Origin: an uncultured Bacteroidota bacterium
Lineage (GTDB): Bacteria; Bacteroidota; Bacteroidia; Chitinophagales; Chitinophagaceae
Direction of reading: 5' to 3'
NCBI GenBank assembly: GCA_903824665.1
Contig: CAIJXT010000001.1
Location: forward strand, 1-64,000
DNA: 64,000 nucleotides
A program made the position numbers and the translations under genes. Of this stretch, positions 20,386 through 29,440 are shown one piece after another. Numbering within the stretch: position 1 is the stretch's first letter; every line of letters starts with the position of its first letter. Below the pieces are notes generated by a model. The model did no database searches. It was not told the origin of the DNA and worked only from the letters and a program-made list of their open reading frames with translations.

Positions 20386-21260
20386 GCAAAAAACATATAG
20401 TATTCATCGTAAACCCCAAATCGGGCGTTGAACGGCAAAAAGAAATCGATCTTGCTGTTTCAGGGCATCTCGACAACAAACACTTCTCGTACGAAATACT
20501 TATCACCCAGTATGCCAAACATGGCACCACGCTGGCACAGCAGGCGGCCATTGCAGGTGCGTATGCCGTTGTGGCGGTAGGCGGCGACGGATCGGTTAAT
20601 GATATCGCACACGGGCTGGCAGGTACGGGTTGTATATTGGGCATTATCCCCAAGGGATCGGGAAATGGCCTTGCCCGAACCATAGGTTTGCCACTGGATG
20701 TAGCACAAGCTGTACAAGTAATCAATAGGGATAAAGTTGCGGCAATAGATGTGGGGTACGCCAACGATAAAATGTTCATCAGCAATGCAGGCGTGGCTTT
20801 TGACGCGCTTATATCCCGGAAGTTTGCAAAAAGTGAAAAACGGGGGCTGATGGTGTATAGCTGGCTGGTCACCAAGTACCTCTGGAGATATAAAACCTGG
20901 AATTTCGGTATCACCATCGATGGCAAAAAGGTAGATGAAAACGCATTTATGGTGATTGTAGCCAACGGAACTCAATTTGGCTACAACTTCCGGATAGCGC
21001 CCATGGCCGACTACACCGATGGGCTGCTCGATCTGATCATCATCCGTAAGTTTCCTAAAATTCTCGGGGGCATTATCGCATTCCGTGCAATGACGGGTAC
21101 CATAGGCAAAAGCACCTATGTAAAGAGCTTCAAAGGCAGGGAGATCAAGGTGACACACCCGGCACTGAACCTTATGCAAACAGATGGCGACGCACACCCA
21201 TGCAGCAATTCCATCGACTTCAGGATATTACAGGGTGCTCAGCGTGTATTTGTTCCCTAA
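20382..21260 (+). CDS. Diacylglycerol/lipid kinase family protein
   Basis: A 292-residue protein of the diacylglycerol kinase catalytic family (YegS/BmrU/DgkB group). The N-terminal KHIVFIVNPKSG strand, the GGDGSVNDIAHGL nucleotide motif near residue 67 and the IPKGSGNGLART motif near residue 88 are all intact. The C-terminal beta-sandwich ends with the usual TDGDAHPC segment. It should phosphorylate a lipid such as diacylglycerol or undecaprenol-like substrates at the membrane; the exact acceptor cannot be read from sequence. It starts at GTG 20382, overlapping the nadC stop in GTGA, so translation is probably coupled. The next gene begins 12 bp after its stop. Confidence 0.9.
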   Translation: MSKKHIVFIVNPKSGVERQKEIDLAVSGHLDNKHFSYEILITQYAKHGTTLAQQAAIAGAYAVVAVGGDGSVNDIAHGLAGTGCILGIIPKGSGNGLARTIGLPLDVAQAVQVINRDKVAAIDVGYANDKMFISNAGVAFDALISRKFAKSEKRGLMVYSWLVTKYLWRYKTWNFGITIDGKKVDENAFMVIVANGTQFGYNFRIAPMADYTDGLLDLIIIRKFPKILGGIIAFRAMTGTIGKSTYVKSFKGREIKVTHPALNLMQTDGDAHPCSNSIDFRILQGAQRVFVP

Positions 21261-21271
21261 TATTGCGGACA

Positions 21272-22309
21272 ATGTCGGTGTTGAGAAATTGCGCCCTTTT
21301 ACTGTGCATTCTACTTTGTCTCATGGTTTCGTGCAGGCAGCGACACCACCACGTCAACCGGTCTTTCTATTACTGGAAAACAGCCTACAAACCCACCAAT
21401 TTTGAGTTGGATGCGCTGCAACACCTCGCCATTCAGAAAATCTACATCCGCCTTTTCGATCTCGAATGGAATACCACCGCCCAAACAGTATACCCGCTGG
21501 CTGTGCTGCGTATGCGCCCCGTTGCAGACACAACAACTCAATTTGTGCCTGTTATCTTTATTACGCAGGCCACACTCTCCCACCTTCAACACAACACAGA
21601 CAATATCGCAGCACGCATCAGCAGTCTGGCAGAGGTGGTGTGTAGCGAATCGGGTATACGGGCCGCAGAGTTGCAGATAGACTGTGACTGGACCGCAAAT
21701 ACGCGCGAGGCCTATTTTGCATTGCTCACCGCATTGAAAAAGCAGCCGTTTCTTGCCGGCAAAGAACTTTCATGTACCATCCGTATGCACCAGATTAAGT
21801 ACACCACCAGCAGTGGTATCCCTCCGGTATCGCATGGGGTGCTGATGTGTTACAATATGGGCAACACCAGAAAGTATGGTGACCACAACTCGATACTGGA
21901 TGTGGCAACAGCGCGAAAATATCTGGGTGGTACCGGCACTTACCCGCTACACCTCAACATAGCACTGCCCTTGTTTTCGTGGTCGGTACTTTTTCGGGAA
22001 AAACGGTTTGTTGGCATTCTCCGGGAGGTGACTCCTGAAATGATTGCCGGTAACAGTGCTTTTCTTAAGGCTTCCGGCAATTTATACCAGTGCCTGCGCG
22101 ACACGGTCTGGAACGGGTATACTCTGCTCCGCAATGATATGGTGCGCACAGAAAGCACCACAGTAAGAGATCTGAATGAATTGGCAGGATATACTTCGGG
22201 GCTGTTACCAAATGACTCTGTGGATGTTATCTACTTTTCCTGCGATAGTCTAACTTTATCAAAATATTCTTTACATGATCTGGAAACGGTTTTTGATCAT
22301 TACCGCTAG
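21272..22309 (+). CDS. Lipoprotein of unknown function, possible TIM-barrel fold
   Basis: A 345-residue protein beginning MSVLRNCALLLCILLCLMVS then C, a lipoprotein signal with Cys21 as the likely lipidated residue. I chose ATG 21272 because the longer frame starts inside the lipid kinase gene. The body alternates predicted strands and helices in a way that recalls a (beta/alpha)8 barrel: KIYIRLFDLEW near residue 60, FVPVIFIT near 95, AAELQIDCDWT near 140 and SCTIRMHQIKY near 175, then HGVLMCYNMGN. Acidic residues at the ends of such strands resemble sugar-hydrolase barrels, but I recognise no defined catalytic pair. It overlaps the next gene by 35 bp, which suggests they work together. Confidence 0.85.
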   Translation: MSVLRNCALLLCILLCLMVSCRQRHHHVNRSFYYWKTAYKPTNFELDALQHLAIQKIYIRLFDLEWNTTAQTVYPLAVLRMRPVADTTTQFVPVIFITQATLSHLQHNTDNIAARISSLAEVVCSESGIRAAELQIDCDWTANTREAYFALLTALKKQPFLAGKELSCTIRMHQIKYTTSSGIPPVSHGVLMCYNMGNTRKYGDHNSILDVATARKYLGGTGTYPLHLNIALPLFSWSVLFREKRFVGILREVTPEMIAGNSAFLKASGNLYQCLRDTVWNGYTLLRNDMVRTESTTVRDLNELAGYTSGLLPNDSVDVIYFSCDSLTLSKYSLHDLETVFDHYR

Positions 22310-24626
22310 CGTACTGGTGGCCGCTGGTGCCATAAAACTGGTATGGGCCTGCGCCGATGGGCCAGACCCTTTCGAAAACGGGTCTTTCTTTCTCAGTTCG
22401 GTCAACGATCAACCTGCTTTCGATGCATTTTCCTACATGCCATATACTGTTTTCTATACAGACGGGTGGGATGCAGGAAGCGTCAATGCCGGCACCAATG
22501 CCAATATCGCTTCCTGGAACAAATATACCGGCACACAGGTTCCTGTAGCCGATATTGACAGCTTTGTGTACAAATTTGCAGCTGCAGACGTACACAACCT
22601 CTTTGAGCACATCCGCAAAGGCTACACACTGAAGGTGCCGGATAATGTTGCCTCAAATAAACTGACACAATGGTTCATAAAAAACAGAGATCATGAAGCA
22701 GCACTATACCTCGCATTTGCAAAAACCTGCGAACCCTATGCTGCGGCCATTGAATACAACTGGAACGACATTACCAACAAGTACGAGACTACCCGCCGCG
22801 ACTCTGCAGCTATGCAGGAACTGGTACATGAGGGCATAAAACGGATAATGGCAGCAAATAATGCAGAAATAAAACTAAGATATGCGTATCAGTGCATGCG
22901 TATGGCCTTTTATAGTGGCGAATACGGGCAAACACAACTGCTGTTCAATACCCTGATCATTCCGTCAAAGCACAATCTGTACTACCGCTGCCTTTCGTTG
23001 CAGGCGGGTGCTCTGTTCAGAACCGGCGATAAAGCACGGGCCGCTTACCTGTATAGCCGGGTGTTTGATAGCAGCGACGAGCAGAAACAACAGGCGCATA
23101 CCAGCTATCGCTGGGCAAATGGAAACAACATTGCGGCAGTATTGCCCCGTTGCCGCACAGCTCATGAGCAGGCTGTACTGTATGTTATGAATGCCTTGTA
23201 TGATTTTGACGGAGATGCCAAAACCATATTCTCAGCCATGCGTACCGCATATAAGCTTGACCCCGGCGTTCGGGGTATAGATATAGCCATGACCCGCATC
23301 ATCAACAAGCTGGAAATGGACATGGCACAACAGATCATTTTGCCCGGAGCAAAAAACAATGCACTCCTTACAGAGCTGAGCAACTTTGCCCGGCAGGCTG
23401 CACACGAGGCAAAAGCCGGTCGCCCGAGTTACTGGACACTGGCATCAGCCTACCTGGAACTGCTGAATGGCAACCTGACCGCCTGCAAAAAAGAGCTGGA
23501 TGCTGCTGCCCGTACAAAAATGAGCCAGTCCGAACAAATGGTTCATTCTATTGTCACGTCACTGCACATCATCACCAGGGCGGGCAAGGTCACACCGGCA
23601 GCAGAGGCTGATATGCTGCCCTACCTGAAAACCATGGAGCAAAATGCTGCCGGCGCTACATCCAACAATCTTTACTGTGCCATGATGACCAAAATACTCT
23701 GCAGAGCCTACCTGCAGCAGCACGACTCAGCAAAAGCGCTGTTTTGTATCGCCAAATACTATTCGTCAATACCACGATACGGTACCTATTTCGAGAACAT
23801 ACAATACTGGGATATCGCCTGGGAGCTGCTGGAATCTATGTCGCCGGCACAAATTCAGCAGATCGCTTCTTACCGGGTCAGCAGTAGCAAATCATCTTTT
23901 GAAAACTGGCTCACCGATAATTCTGCGTATTTGCATGGTATCCTTTTCGAACTCAAGGGCACCAAACATCTGCGCAACCTGGAGTATGGTCTTGCTGTCG
24001 AGGCTTTTCAGCAGGTGCCAGACACGATGCTGAATAAAAAAATATTGCCCGACCCACTCGTCAGCCACATCAAAGAGAACAGCGAATGGAACCGCTCAGA
24101 CAGATTAGTAACCTATAATAAGCTCACCCTTTCGCGCAAAATGAATGAGCTGAAACTTAAGGTAGATGCTGGTCCGGAAGATGGCAGAGCTGCTTACCAA
24201 TATGCCAACGCATTGTACAGCATCAGCTACTATGGCAAAGCATTTGCTGCCTATACCTACTACCATAGCTCATCAGACGAAAAGGCGTATTATGTATCGA
24301 AGTACCGCAACGGAATGAATGCGGCTGACAAGGAGTATTACGGACTGGCACTTGCCGAAAAGTACTACAAACAGGCCTTAGAGCACAGTACTGATATTGA
24401 AGTGAAGGCACGGTGCCTGTTTATGGCGGCCAAATGCTGGCAGAAAAACTGCCCGTCACCCAACGACGACAGCTACTATTCCTGGGATGCCAACGAATAT
24501 TACGTAAATGCATTGAAAAACCCCTACTTCCGTCAGTTGAAAACCGGGTATAGCGGCACACGTTTGTATGGCGATGCCCTGGGCGGCTGCTCATACCTGC
24601 GCGACTATGTACGGAAAAGCAGATAG
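22275..24626 (+). CDS. Large secreted protein of unknown function
   Basis: A 783-residue protein with an N-terminal hydrophobic segment (MIWKRFLIITASVLVAAGA) followed by ACADGPDPF, which may be a signal peptide or lipoprotein signal (Cys near residue 26). The body is almost entirely helical with many Ala/Tyr/Leu-rich pairs (for example AYLYSRVFDSSDEQ, AKALFCIAKYYSS, AYQYANALYSISYYGKAF, ALAEKYYKQALEHS), the texture of tetratricopeptide-like repeats, though no single repeat is canonical. No catalytic motif is seen. It overlaps the preceding lipoprotein by 35 bp and ends the nadC operon, 2 bp from the convergent cytochrome gene. A periplasmic or outer-membrane scaffold partner of the upstream lipoprotein is a guess. 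Confidence 0.85.
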   Translation: MIWKRFLIITASVLVAAGAIKLVWACADGPDPFENGSFFLSSVNDQPAFDAFSYMPYTVFYTDGWDAGSVNAGTNANIASWNKYTGTQVPVADIDSFVYKFAAADVHNLFEHIRKGYTLKVPDNVASNKLTQWFIKNRDHEAALYLAFAKTCEPYAAAIEYNWNDITNKYETTRRDSAAMQELVHEGIKRIMAANNAEIKLRYAYQCMRMAFYSGEYGQTQLLFNTLIIPSKHNLYYRCLSLQAGALFRTGDKARAAYLYSRVFDSSDEQKQQAHTSYRWANGNNIAAVLPRCRTAHEQAVLYVMNALYDFDGDAKTIFSAMRTAYKLDPGVRGIDIAMTRIINKLEMDMAQQIILPGAKNNALLTELSNFARQAAHEAKAGRPSYWTLASAYLELLNGNLTACKKELDAAARTKMSQSEQMVHSIVTSLHIITRAGKVTPAAEADMLPYLKTMEQNAAGATSNNLYCAMMTKILCRAYLQQHDSAKALFCIAKYYSSIPRYGTYFENIQYWDIAWELLESMSPAQIQQIASYRVSSSKSSFENWLTDNSAYLHGILFELKGTKHLRNLEYGLAVEAFQQVPDTMLNKKILPDPLVSHIKENSEWNRSDRLVTYNKLTLSRKMNELKLKVDAGPEDGRAAYQYANALYSISYYGKAFAAYTYYHSSSDEKAYYVSKYRNGMNAADKEYYGLALAEKYYKQALEHSTDIEVKARCLFMAAKCWQKNCPSPNDDSYYSWDANEYYVNALKNPYFRQLKTGYSGTRLYGDALGGCSYLRDYVRKSR

Positions 24627-24628
24627 TA

Positions 24629-25612
24629 CTAATGGGCGGCCGGTGTAAACGGCTGTACTTTATTCGTCAATGGTTTTACGTTGCGCAGATAAGCGTAAAT
24701 GGCTTTCAGGTCTTCAGGGGTCATATTGCCATACATGGTCCATGGCATGAATGATACCGGCGCACCGGGCACCGCCGGCTGTGGCGTATAGCCGGGGGCA
24801 GCAAACGCCCTGAACCTTCCCACAAACATGTCCTCTGTCCAGTTGCCAATACCGGTTTGTGCATCGGGCGTAATGTTTGGTGTGCGCACCACAGAGCCAT
24901 CAGGCATCTGGAAAGCCCTGCCGCCGCTAAATTCCAGCTCTTTGATGATCTGTCCCATTTTTTCTGGAGTATGGCATTCGTTGCAACCCGCGGCATTCAC
25001 GAGGTAGGCGCCATAAGCAACCTTGTCTGCCGGATCGGGTTTCTTACCTGGTGTCGCTTTCGATGGTATCGTATTGATGATGATGTTCATCGGAAAGTCT
25101 GATACCGATTCCGGTACTTTATTTTCGATCGATGGTATTGTTCTCAGGTATGCGATAATGCTGTAAATATCTTCGGGATCCATGGTGGCATAGTGCGTAT
25201 ACGGCATCACCGGAAACATGGCACGCCCTTCTTTGGTGACACCCGTTGTGATCACCCGGTACAGTTCACCGTCTGTATACCTTGCGATACCTGCCGGGGT
25301 GATATTGCGGGAATAATATGCCCCCGGAAACCCGAACTTCTGATCAAATGTTTCGCCTCCCATTCCCAATGTGCCGGGAGTGAGTGGCCCTGAGAATTTG
25401 CTCCAGTCGCGCTTGGAGTGGCAATCCATACAGCTGGCGACACAGTTGGCCAGATAGTCGCCTCTTTTTACCCGCTCCGGCGTCTGCTCTACCTTGAGCT
25501 CCGGTGCATCACCTACATTGGGCAGCATGGTAGTAGCATACAATATGAGGCCTCCGATGGCAACTATAACGAACAGCAACAGGTATCCGACAATCTTCAA
25601 TAGTTTTTTCAT
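24629..25612 (-). CDS. Membrane-anchored diheme cytochrome c
   Basis: A 327-residue protein with one N-terminal membrane helix (KIVGYLLLFVIVAIGGLILY) that anchors it to the outer face of the inner membrane. Two c-type heme sites are present: CMDCH near residue 61 and CNECH near residue 211, each at the start of a roughly 150-residue cytochrome c domain ending in an A-Y-L-R-N/T motif (IIAYLRTIPS, IYAYLRNVKP). Met residues upstream of these helices are candidate distal ligands. The layout resembles diheme cytochromes that pass electrons from periplasmic dehydrogenases. No oxidase or dehydrogenase gene is adjacent, so the partner is unknown. It is convergent with the operon before it. Confidence 0.92.
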   Translation of the reverse strand: MKKLLKIVGYLLLFVIVAIGGLILYATTMLPNVGDAPELKVEQTPERVKRGDYLANCVASCMDCHSKRDWSKFSGPLTPGTLGMGGETFDQKFGFPGAYYSRNITPAGIARYTDGELYRVITTGVTKEGRAMFPVMPYTHYATMDPEDIYSIIAYLRTIPSIENKVPESVSDFPMNIIINTIPSKATPGKKPDPADKVAYGAYLVNAAGCNECHTPEKMGQIIKELEFSGGRAFQMPDGSVVRTPNITPDAQTGIGNWTEDMFVGRFRAFAAPGYTPQPAVPGAPVSFMPWTMYGNMTPEDLKAIYAYLRNVKPLTNKVQPFTPAAH

Positions 25613-25731
25613 TTGTCATCTATTAAAATGGGTGAAGAATGATGCTACTAATTGCCGCCGGGCTGCTCAGATTTCGTTATGGCGTACCATAGATTGTCAC
25701 GGGCGCTTGCAAGGTATAAAAAAAACAATAC

Positions 25732-26376
25732 CTATGAAAATTCTCCGGTGAGGTCATAAATTTTCTGGATGTCCACCAGTATTTCGGTGAAATTCATATT
25801 CAGGTCTTTCAGTACGCCTGTTTTCAGGTCGAACACCCAGCCGTGTACCACGGGATATTTGTTGGCCAGGTAACTTTTTTGTACCACTGCTGTCTTGATC
25901 ACATTGATGGCCTGCTCCTGAACATTCAACTCCACCAGCCGGTCATAGCGTTCACCTTCATTTGCTATGCTATCCAGTTCTGTCTGATGCAAACGGTAAA
26001 CATCCCTAATATTGCGTAACCACGGGTTCAGTATACCCATATCCCTGGGGGTCATTGCTGCCTTTACACCACCGCAGTTGTAATGGCCGCAAATGATTAT
26101 GTGCTTCACATGCAGGTTAGCAACAGCATAGTTGATCACAGACATTACATTCAGGTCTATGTTGGCCACCACATTGGCTACATTACGGTGCACAAAAACC
26201 TCTCCCGGATCCAGTCCCATTATTTCATTGGCCGGCACCCGGCTGTCTGAGCAACCAATATACAGGTATTCAGGTGTCTGGTCTTTTGCCAGTTTTTCAA
26301 AGAAGTCAGCATCTTTAGCTTTCATAGATGCGATCCATGTTTTGTTGTTTTCAAACAACTGGTCGTAGGTGGTCAT
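25732..26376 (-). CDS. can: Beta-carbonic anhydrase
   Basis: A 214-residue cytoplasmic enzyme that interconverts CO2 and bicarbonate. The zinc ligands of the beta class are present: Cys in YIGCSDSRVP near residue 42, with the paired Asp-Arg dyad, and His plus Cys in HIIICGHYNCGGV near residue 98-101. The helix EIMGLDPGEVFVHRNVAN is typical. Length matches the E. coli Can type. The gene is divergent from the FAH-family operon, with a 91-bp shared gap, and nothing behind it suggests an operon. Bicarbonate supply for carboxylating enzymes is the likely use. Confidence 0.95.
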   Translation of the reverse strand: MTTYDQLFENNKTWIASMKAKDADFFEKLAKDQTPEYLYIGCSDSRVPANEIMGLDPGEVFVHRNVANVVANIDLNVMSVINYAVANLHVKHIIICGHYNCGGVKAAMTPRDMGILNPWLRNIRDVYRLHQTELDSIANEGERYDRLVELNVQEQAINVIKTAVVQKSYLANKYPVVHGWVFDLKTGVLKDLNMNFTEILVDIQKIYDLTGEFS

Positions 26377-26436
26377 GGCCTGTAAAGTTTAAAGCAATTA
26401 TACATAATAAACCTTCTCTAAACAAGGTATAAAAGT

Positions 26437-26444
26437 TAATTTTG
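26437..26444 (+). promoter_or_regulatory. Probable promoter -7 element of the FAH/hydroxyacyl-CoA dehydrogenase operon
   Basis: TAATTTTG fits the TAnnTTTG consensus exactly and ends 23 bp before the ATG at 26468. The upstream -33 region has no clear TTG. Confidence 0.5.
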
Positions 26445-26467
26445 CACCCTCAAACAACTTGTGGATA

Positions 26468-27478
26468 ATGAAATTGATAACTTTTTCCGATAACGGTCGT
26501 GAGCAACTGGGTTTCCTGGTCAACGATACAATTTATGGCACTACAGGTATCAGCAGCACCTTACCGGGTACAATGAAGGAGTTGCTGCAAAACTGGGAGC
26601 TGCACATTGACGCTATGAAAGCTGCAAACAGCGCGCTCATCAATGGCAAAACACCCGGTGCCGGCATACCCTATCCGTCGGCAAATATCCTGGCCCCTGT
26701 GCCGTTTCCTACTTCCTGCCGTGATGGTTATGCCTTCAGGCAGCACGTAGCCGCTGCACGCCGCAACCGGAAAGTAGATATGATTGCAGAATTTGACCAA
26801 TACCCGATATTCTACTTCACCAACCACAATGCAATACAAGGCCCGGGACCAATACCCTGCATGCCCGACCACTTCAAAAAGCTTGATTTTGAGCTGGAAG
26901 CAGCAATAGTAGTTTGTAAAAAAGGCAGGAATATCTCAGCGGCTGAGGCAGACAGCTATATAGGCGGCTACATGATCATGAATGATATGAGCGCGCGTAC
27001 ACTGCAGATGGAGGAAATGCTGCTGAACCTGGGACCGGCAAAGGGCAAGGATTTCAGTACAGTGATAGGCCCTATACTGGTAACGCCAGACGAGCTGGAA
27101 CCCTACAAAGTAGCGCCCAGGCCAAATCATACCGGCAACGCTTACAACCTGAAAATGACATGCAAGGTCAATGGCATTCAGGTAAGCGCAGGTAACGTTG
27201 CAGAAATGGACTGGACATTTGCAGAGATACTCGAACGGTGTGCATATGGAGTAGATATTTTGCCCGGCGATGTGATAGGCAGTGGCACCGTAGGCACAGG
27301 CTGCTTTCTGGAGCTCAATGGCACAGGCAAGCTTAATGACCCCAACTATAAGGAGCAGTGGCTGCAGGACGGCGATGTGGTAGAAATGGAGATAGACGGT
27401 CTGGGGCTGCTCAGCAACACTATTGTGGCTGAACAAACCGACTGGAGCATACTGGCACTAAAAAAGACAGGCAATTAA
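26468..27478 (+). CDS. Fumarylacetoacetate hydrolase family protein
   Basis: A 336-residue protein starting at ATG 26468 (MKLITFSDNGREQLGF). The N-terminal third is a variable cap; the C-terminal part is the FAH beta-sandwich with the metal-site segment LDFELEAAIVV near residue 138, G-G-Y-M-I-M-N-D-M-S-A-R near residue 172 and ILPGDVIGSGTVGTGC near residue 270. The family includes fumarylacetoacetases, 2-keto-4-pentenoate hydratases and oxaloacetate-type decarboxylases. Position ahead of a 3-hydroxyacyl-CoA dehydrogenase suggests breakdown of aromatic or amino-acid-derived acids, but the substrate is not readable from the sequence. Confidence 0.9.
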   Translation: MKLITFSDNGREQLGFLVNDTIYGTTGISSTLPGTMKELLQNWELHIDAMKAANSALINGKTPGAGIPYPSANILAPVPFPTSCRDGYAFRQHVAAARRNRKVDMIAEFDQYPIFYFTNHNAIQGPGPIPCMPDHFKKLDFELEAAIVVCKKGRNISAAEADSYIGGYMIMNDMSARTLQMEEMLLNLGPAKGKDFSTVIGPILVTPDELEPYKVAPRPNHTGNAYNLKMTCKVNGIQVSAGNVAEMDWTFAEILERCAYGVDILPGDVIGSGTVGTGCFLELNGTGKLNDPNYKEQWLQDGDVVEMEIDGLGLLSNTIVAEQTDWSILALKKTGN

Positions 27479-27561
27479 TTTACCGGGCGTACACTTATAG
27501 TCAGGCAATCAGGATAAAATTCTGATTGCGGTAAATGCACCTCAAAAACATAAACACATTC

Positions 27562-28722
27562 ATGACACAAAGCACAACGGTAGGGGTTGTAGGCTCTGGC
27601 GCTATGGGCTCTGGCATCGCACAGGTGGCCGCCATGGCGGGCCACAGTGTGGTATTGTACGACAATAATGAAAATGCACTCAGCAAAGCAAAAGCCAGTC
27701 TGACGGCAACTTTGCAAAAGCTGGAAGAGAAGGGCAAAATCCCATCGGCCGGCGATATCCTCAATAGGTTTGCATTTGCTGCCGATATAGCATCATTTGC
27801 TCCCTGCGGGCTTGTTATAGAGGCAATAGTGGAACGCCTGGATATCAAGAAGGCGGTATTTGCTGCTGTGGAGCAGGTAGTGAGCGAAGACTGCATACTG
27901 GCCAGCAATACATCTTCGCTTTCAGTTACTTCCATTGCCGCATCCTGCAGCAAGCCATCACGTGTTATGGGACTGCATTTTTTCAATCCGGCCCCGCTAA
28001 TGGCGTTGGTAGAAGTAGTACCTGCCATACAGACCGACAGCAGCCTGATACCTGTTGCCAACGACCTGATGAAGGCATGGGGTAAAATACCGGTTATTGC
28101 CAAAGACACGCCCGGTTTTATTGTCAACAGGGTAGCAAGGCCTTTCTATGGAGAGGCGATCCGCATTTATGAAGAGGGTATTGCCGATAAAGCTACGATA
28201 GACTGGGCCATGACGGAGTTGGGCGGTTTCCGGATGGGCCCATTTACACTTATGGACTATATAGGCCATGATGTGAACTATGTAGTTACTGAAACTGTTT
28301 TTCAGTCTTTCTTTTTCGACCCCCGTTACAAGCCATCATTCTCCCAAAAGCGCCTGCTTGAGGCCGGGTGGCTGGGCCGCAAGACCGGAAAAGGGTTTTA
28401 TGACTATGCAGCCGGTGCAATTATGCCCGAACCTGAAAAAGACCTTGAAAAAGGGGCGAAAATAGCCGAACGCATCATTGCCATGCTCATCAACGAAGCG
28501 GTGGATGCACTGCTCCTTGGCGTAGCAAATACGGCTGATCTGGAGACTGCAATGACGCGTGGTGTCAACTACCCGAAAGGGCTGTTAAAATGGTGCGATG
28601 AGCTCGGTGCAGCCAAATGTTTGGCCATTCTTGATGATTTATACCACATTTATCATGAAGATCGCTATCGTGCAAGCGCACTATTAAGAAAACAAGCTAT
28701 GGAAAATAAAAATTTTGTTTAA
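27562..28722 (+). CDS. 3-hydroxyacyl-CoA dehydrogenase
   Basis: A 386-residue NAD-dependent dehydrogenase. The Rossmann fold begins at GVVGSGAMGSGIAQVAAMAG (residues 8-27), the catalytic His is in MGLHFFNPAP near residue 140, and the substrate helix DTPGFIVNRVARPF follows near residue 185. After the first C-terminal domain (about residues 185-280, ending WLGRKTGKGFYDY) comes a second shorter one (about 300-375), the layout of PaaH/PaaC-type enzymes and of 3-hydroxybutyryl-CoA dehydrogenases with a duplicated C-terminus. It oxidises 3-hydroxyacyl-CoA to 3-oxoacyl-CoA. An earlier in-frame ATG at 27535 is possible. It lies 83 bp behind the FAH gene and 9 bp before a barrel gene. Confidence 0.93.
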   Translation: MTQSTTVGVVGSGAMGSGIAQVAAMAGHSVVLYDNNENALSKAKASLTATLQKLEEKGKIPSAGDILNRFAFAADIASFAPCGLVIEAIVERLDIKKAVFAAVEQVVSEDCILASNTSSLSVTSIAASCSKPSRVMGLHFFNPAPLMALVEVVPAIQTDSSLIPVANDLMKAWGKIPVIAKDTPGFIVNRVARPFYGEAIRIYEEGIADKATIDWAMTELGGFRMGPFTLMDYIGHDVNYVVTETVFQSFFFDPRYKPSFSQKRLLEAGWLGRKTGKGFYDYAAGAIMPEPEKDLEKGAKIAERIIAMLINEAVDALLLGVANTADLETAMTRGVNYPKGLLKWCDELGAAKCLAILDDLYHIYHEDRYRASALLRKQAMENKNFV

Positions 28723-28731
28723 TTTTCGGTG

Positions 28732-29418
28732 ATGAAACCAATACTTCTGGCTCTTATACTATCTGTATCAGCTTTTAAGGGCTATTCCCAGAAGAATACG
28801 ATTGTAGGTCTTTTTGCCGGTGGTGGCATTGCTACTGCCAACAATTATGACGTCGCCCTGTCTGGTGGTCTTGACTATGCCAAGGGGCTAAACCTGCGTA
28901 CTTTCGTAGGAGCAGAGGTGTTTTATCAGCAGTTTTCTTTGCTTTATGACAACGAATCGAACTCAGCCAGGCACGCTACAGGATTTGCCGGTGAAATACT
29001 GAGGCACAGCAGTGCCTATGTGTTTTTTTCGCCAAAAATCCGGTATTGTGCCGGCCGAAAACAGAACGCACACTTCTATATCAATGGCGGCATAGGCATG
29101 AACATGGGCGGGTTTGACTCGCTGCGGAGATGGAATACTATTTCTACGCCCAATGGCTTCAAAAGGATGGACACAACGATAGACCAGTCTGAAAATATCA
29201 GCGGCATGGTGCTGCGTGTAGGTATGGGCTGGACTCAATACATCTACATAGGTAATCGCTGGCGCTTTACGTTCTGTACCGATTTCGGTTTTATACCTGG
29301 CAGCCTTACCAAGACCAGCGACTATGCCGATGTTTCGCGTACCGCTTACAGTCCGTCCAAGCTCAATCCTACTTACGTTTCTATCCGCATAGGTATCGCA
29401 CATACCAAATTCCGATAG
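28732..29418 (+). CDS. Putative outer-membrane beta-barrel protein
   Basis: A 228-residue protein starting MKPILLALILSVSAFKGYSQ, a signal peptide typical of this phylum (cleavage before or at Gln). The rest consists of alternating polar/aromatic strands (for example AGGGIATANNYDVALSGG, FRFTFCTDFGF-like stretches) and ends in an aromatic or basic strand (YVSIRIGIAHTKFR), as in small eight- to ten-strand barrels. No functional motif is recognised. It starts 9 bp behind the dehydrogenase gene and is followed 22 bp later by a similar-sized barrel, so it is part of the same operon. Confidence 0.75.
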   Translation: MKPILLALILSVSAFKGYSQKNTIVGLFAGGGIATANNYDVALSGGLDYAKGLNLRTFVGAEVFYQQFSLLYDNESNSARHATGFAGEILRHSSAYVFFSPKIRYCAGRKQNAHFYINGGIGMNMGGFDSLRRWNTISTPNGFKRMDTTIDQSENISGMVLRVGMGWTQYIYIGNRWRFTFCTDFGFIPGSLTKTSDYADVSRTAYSPSKLNPTYVSIRIGIAHTKFR

Positions 29419-29440
29419 GCTAAATCCAAACCGGCGGGTC

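Noticed and set aside
25712-25733. AGGTAT ... ATACCT at the end of the carbonic anhydrase gene as a terminator
   Set aside because: The stem is short and the U/A run lies in the loop rather than behind the stem; it also enters the coding end.
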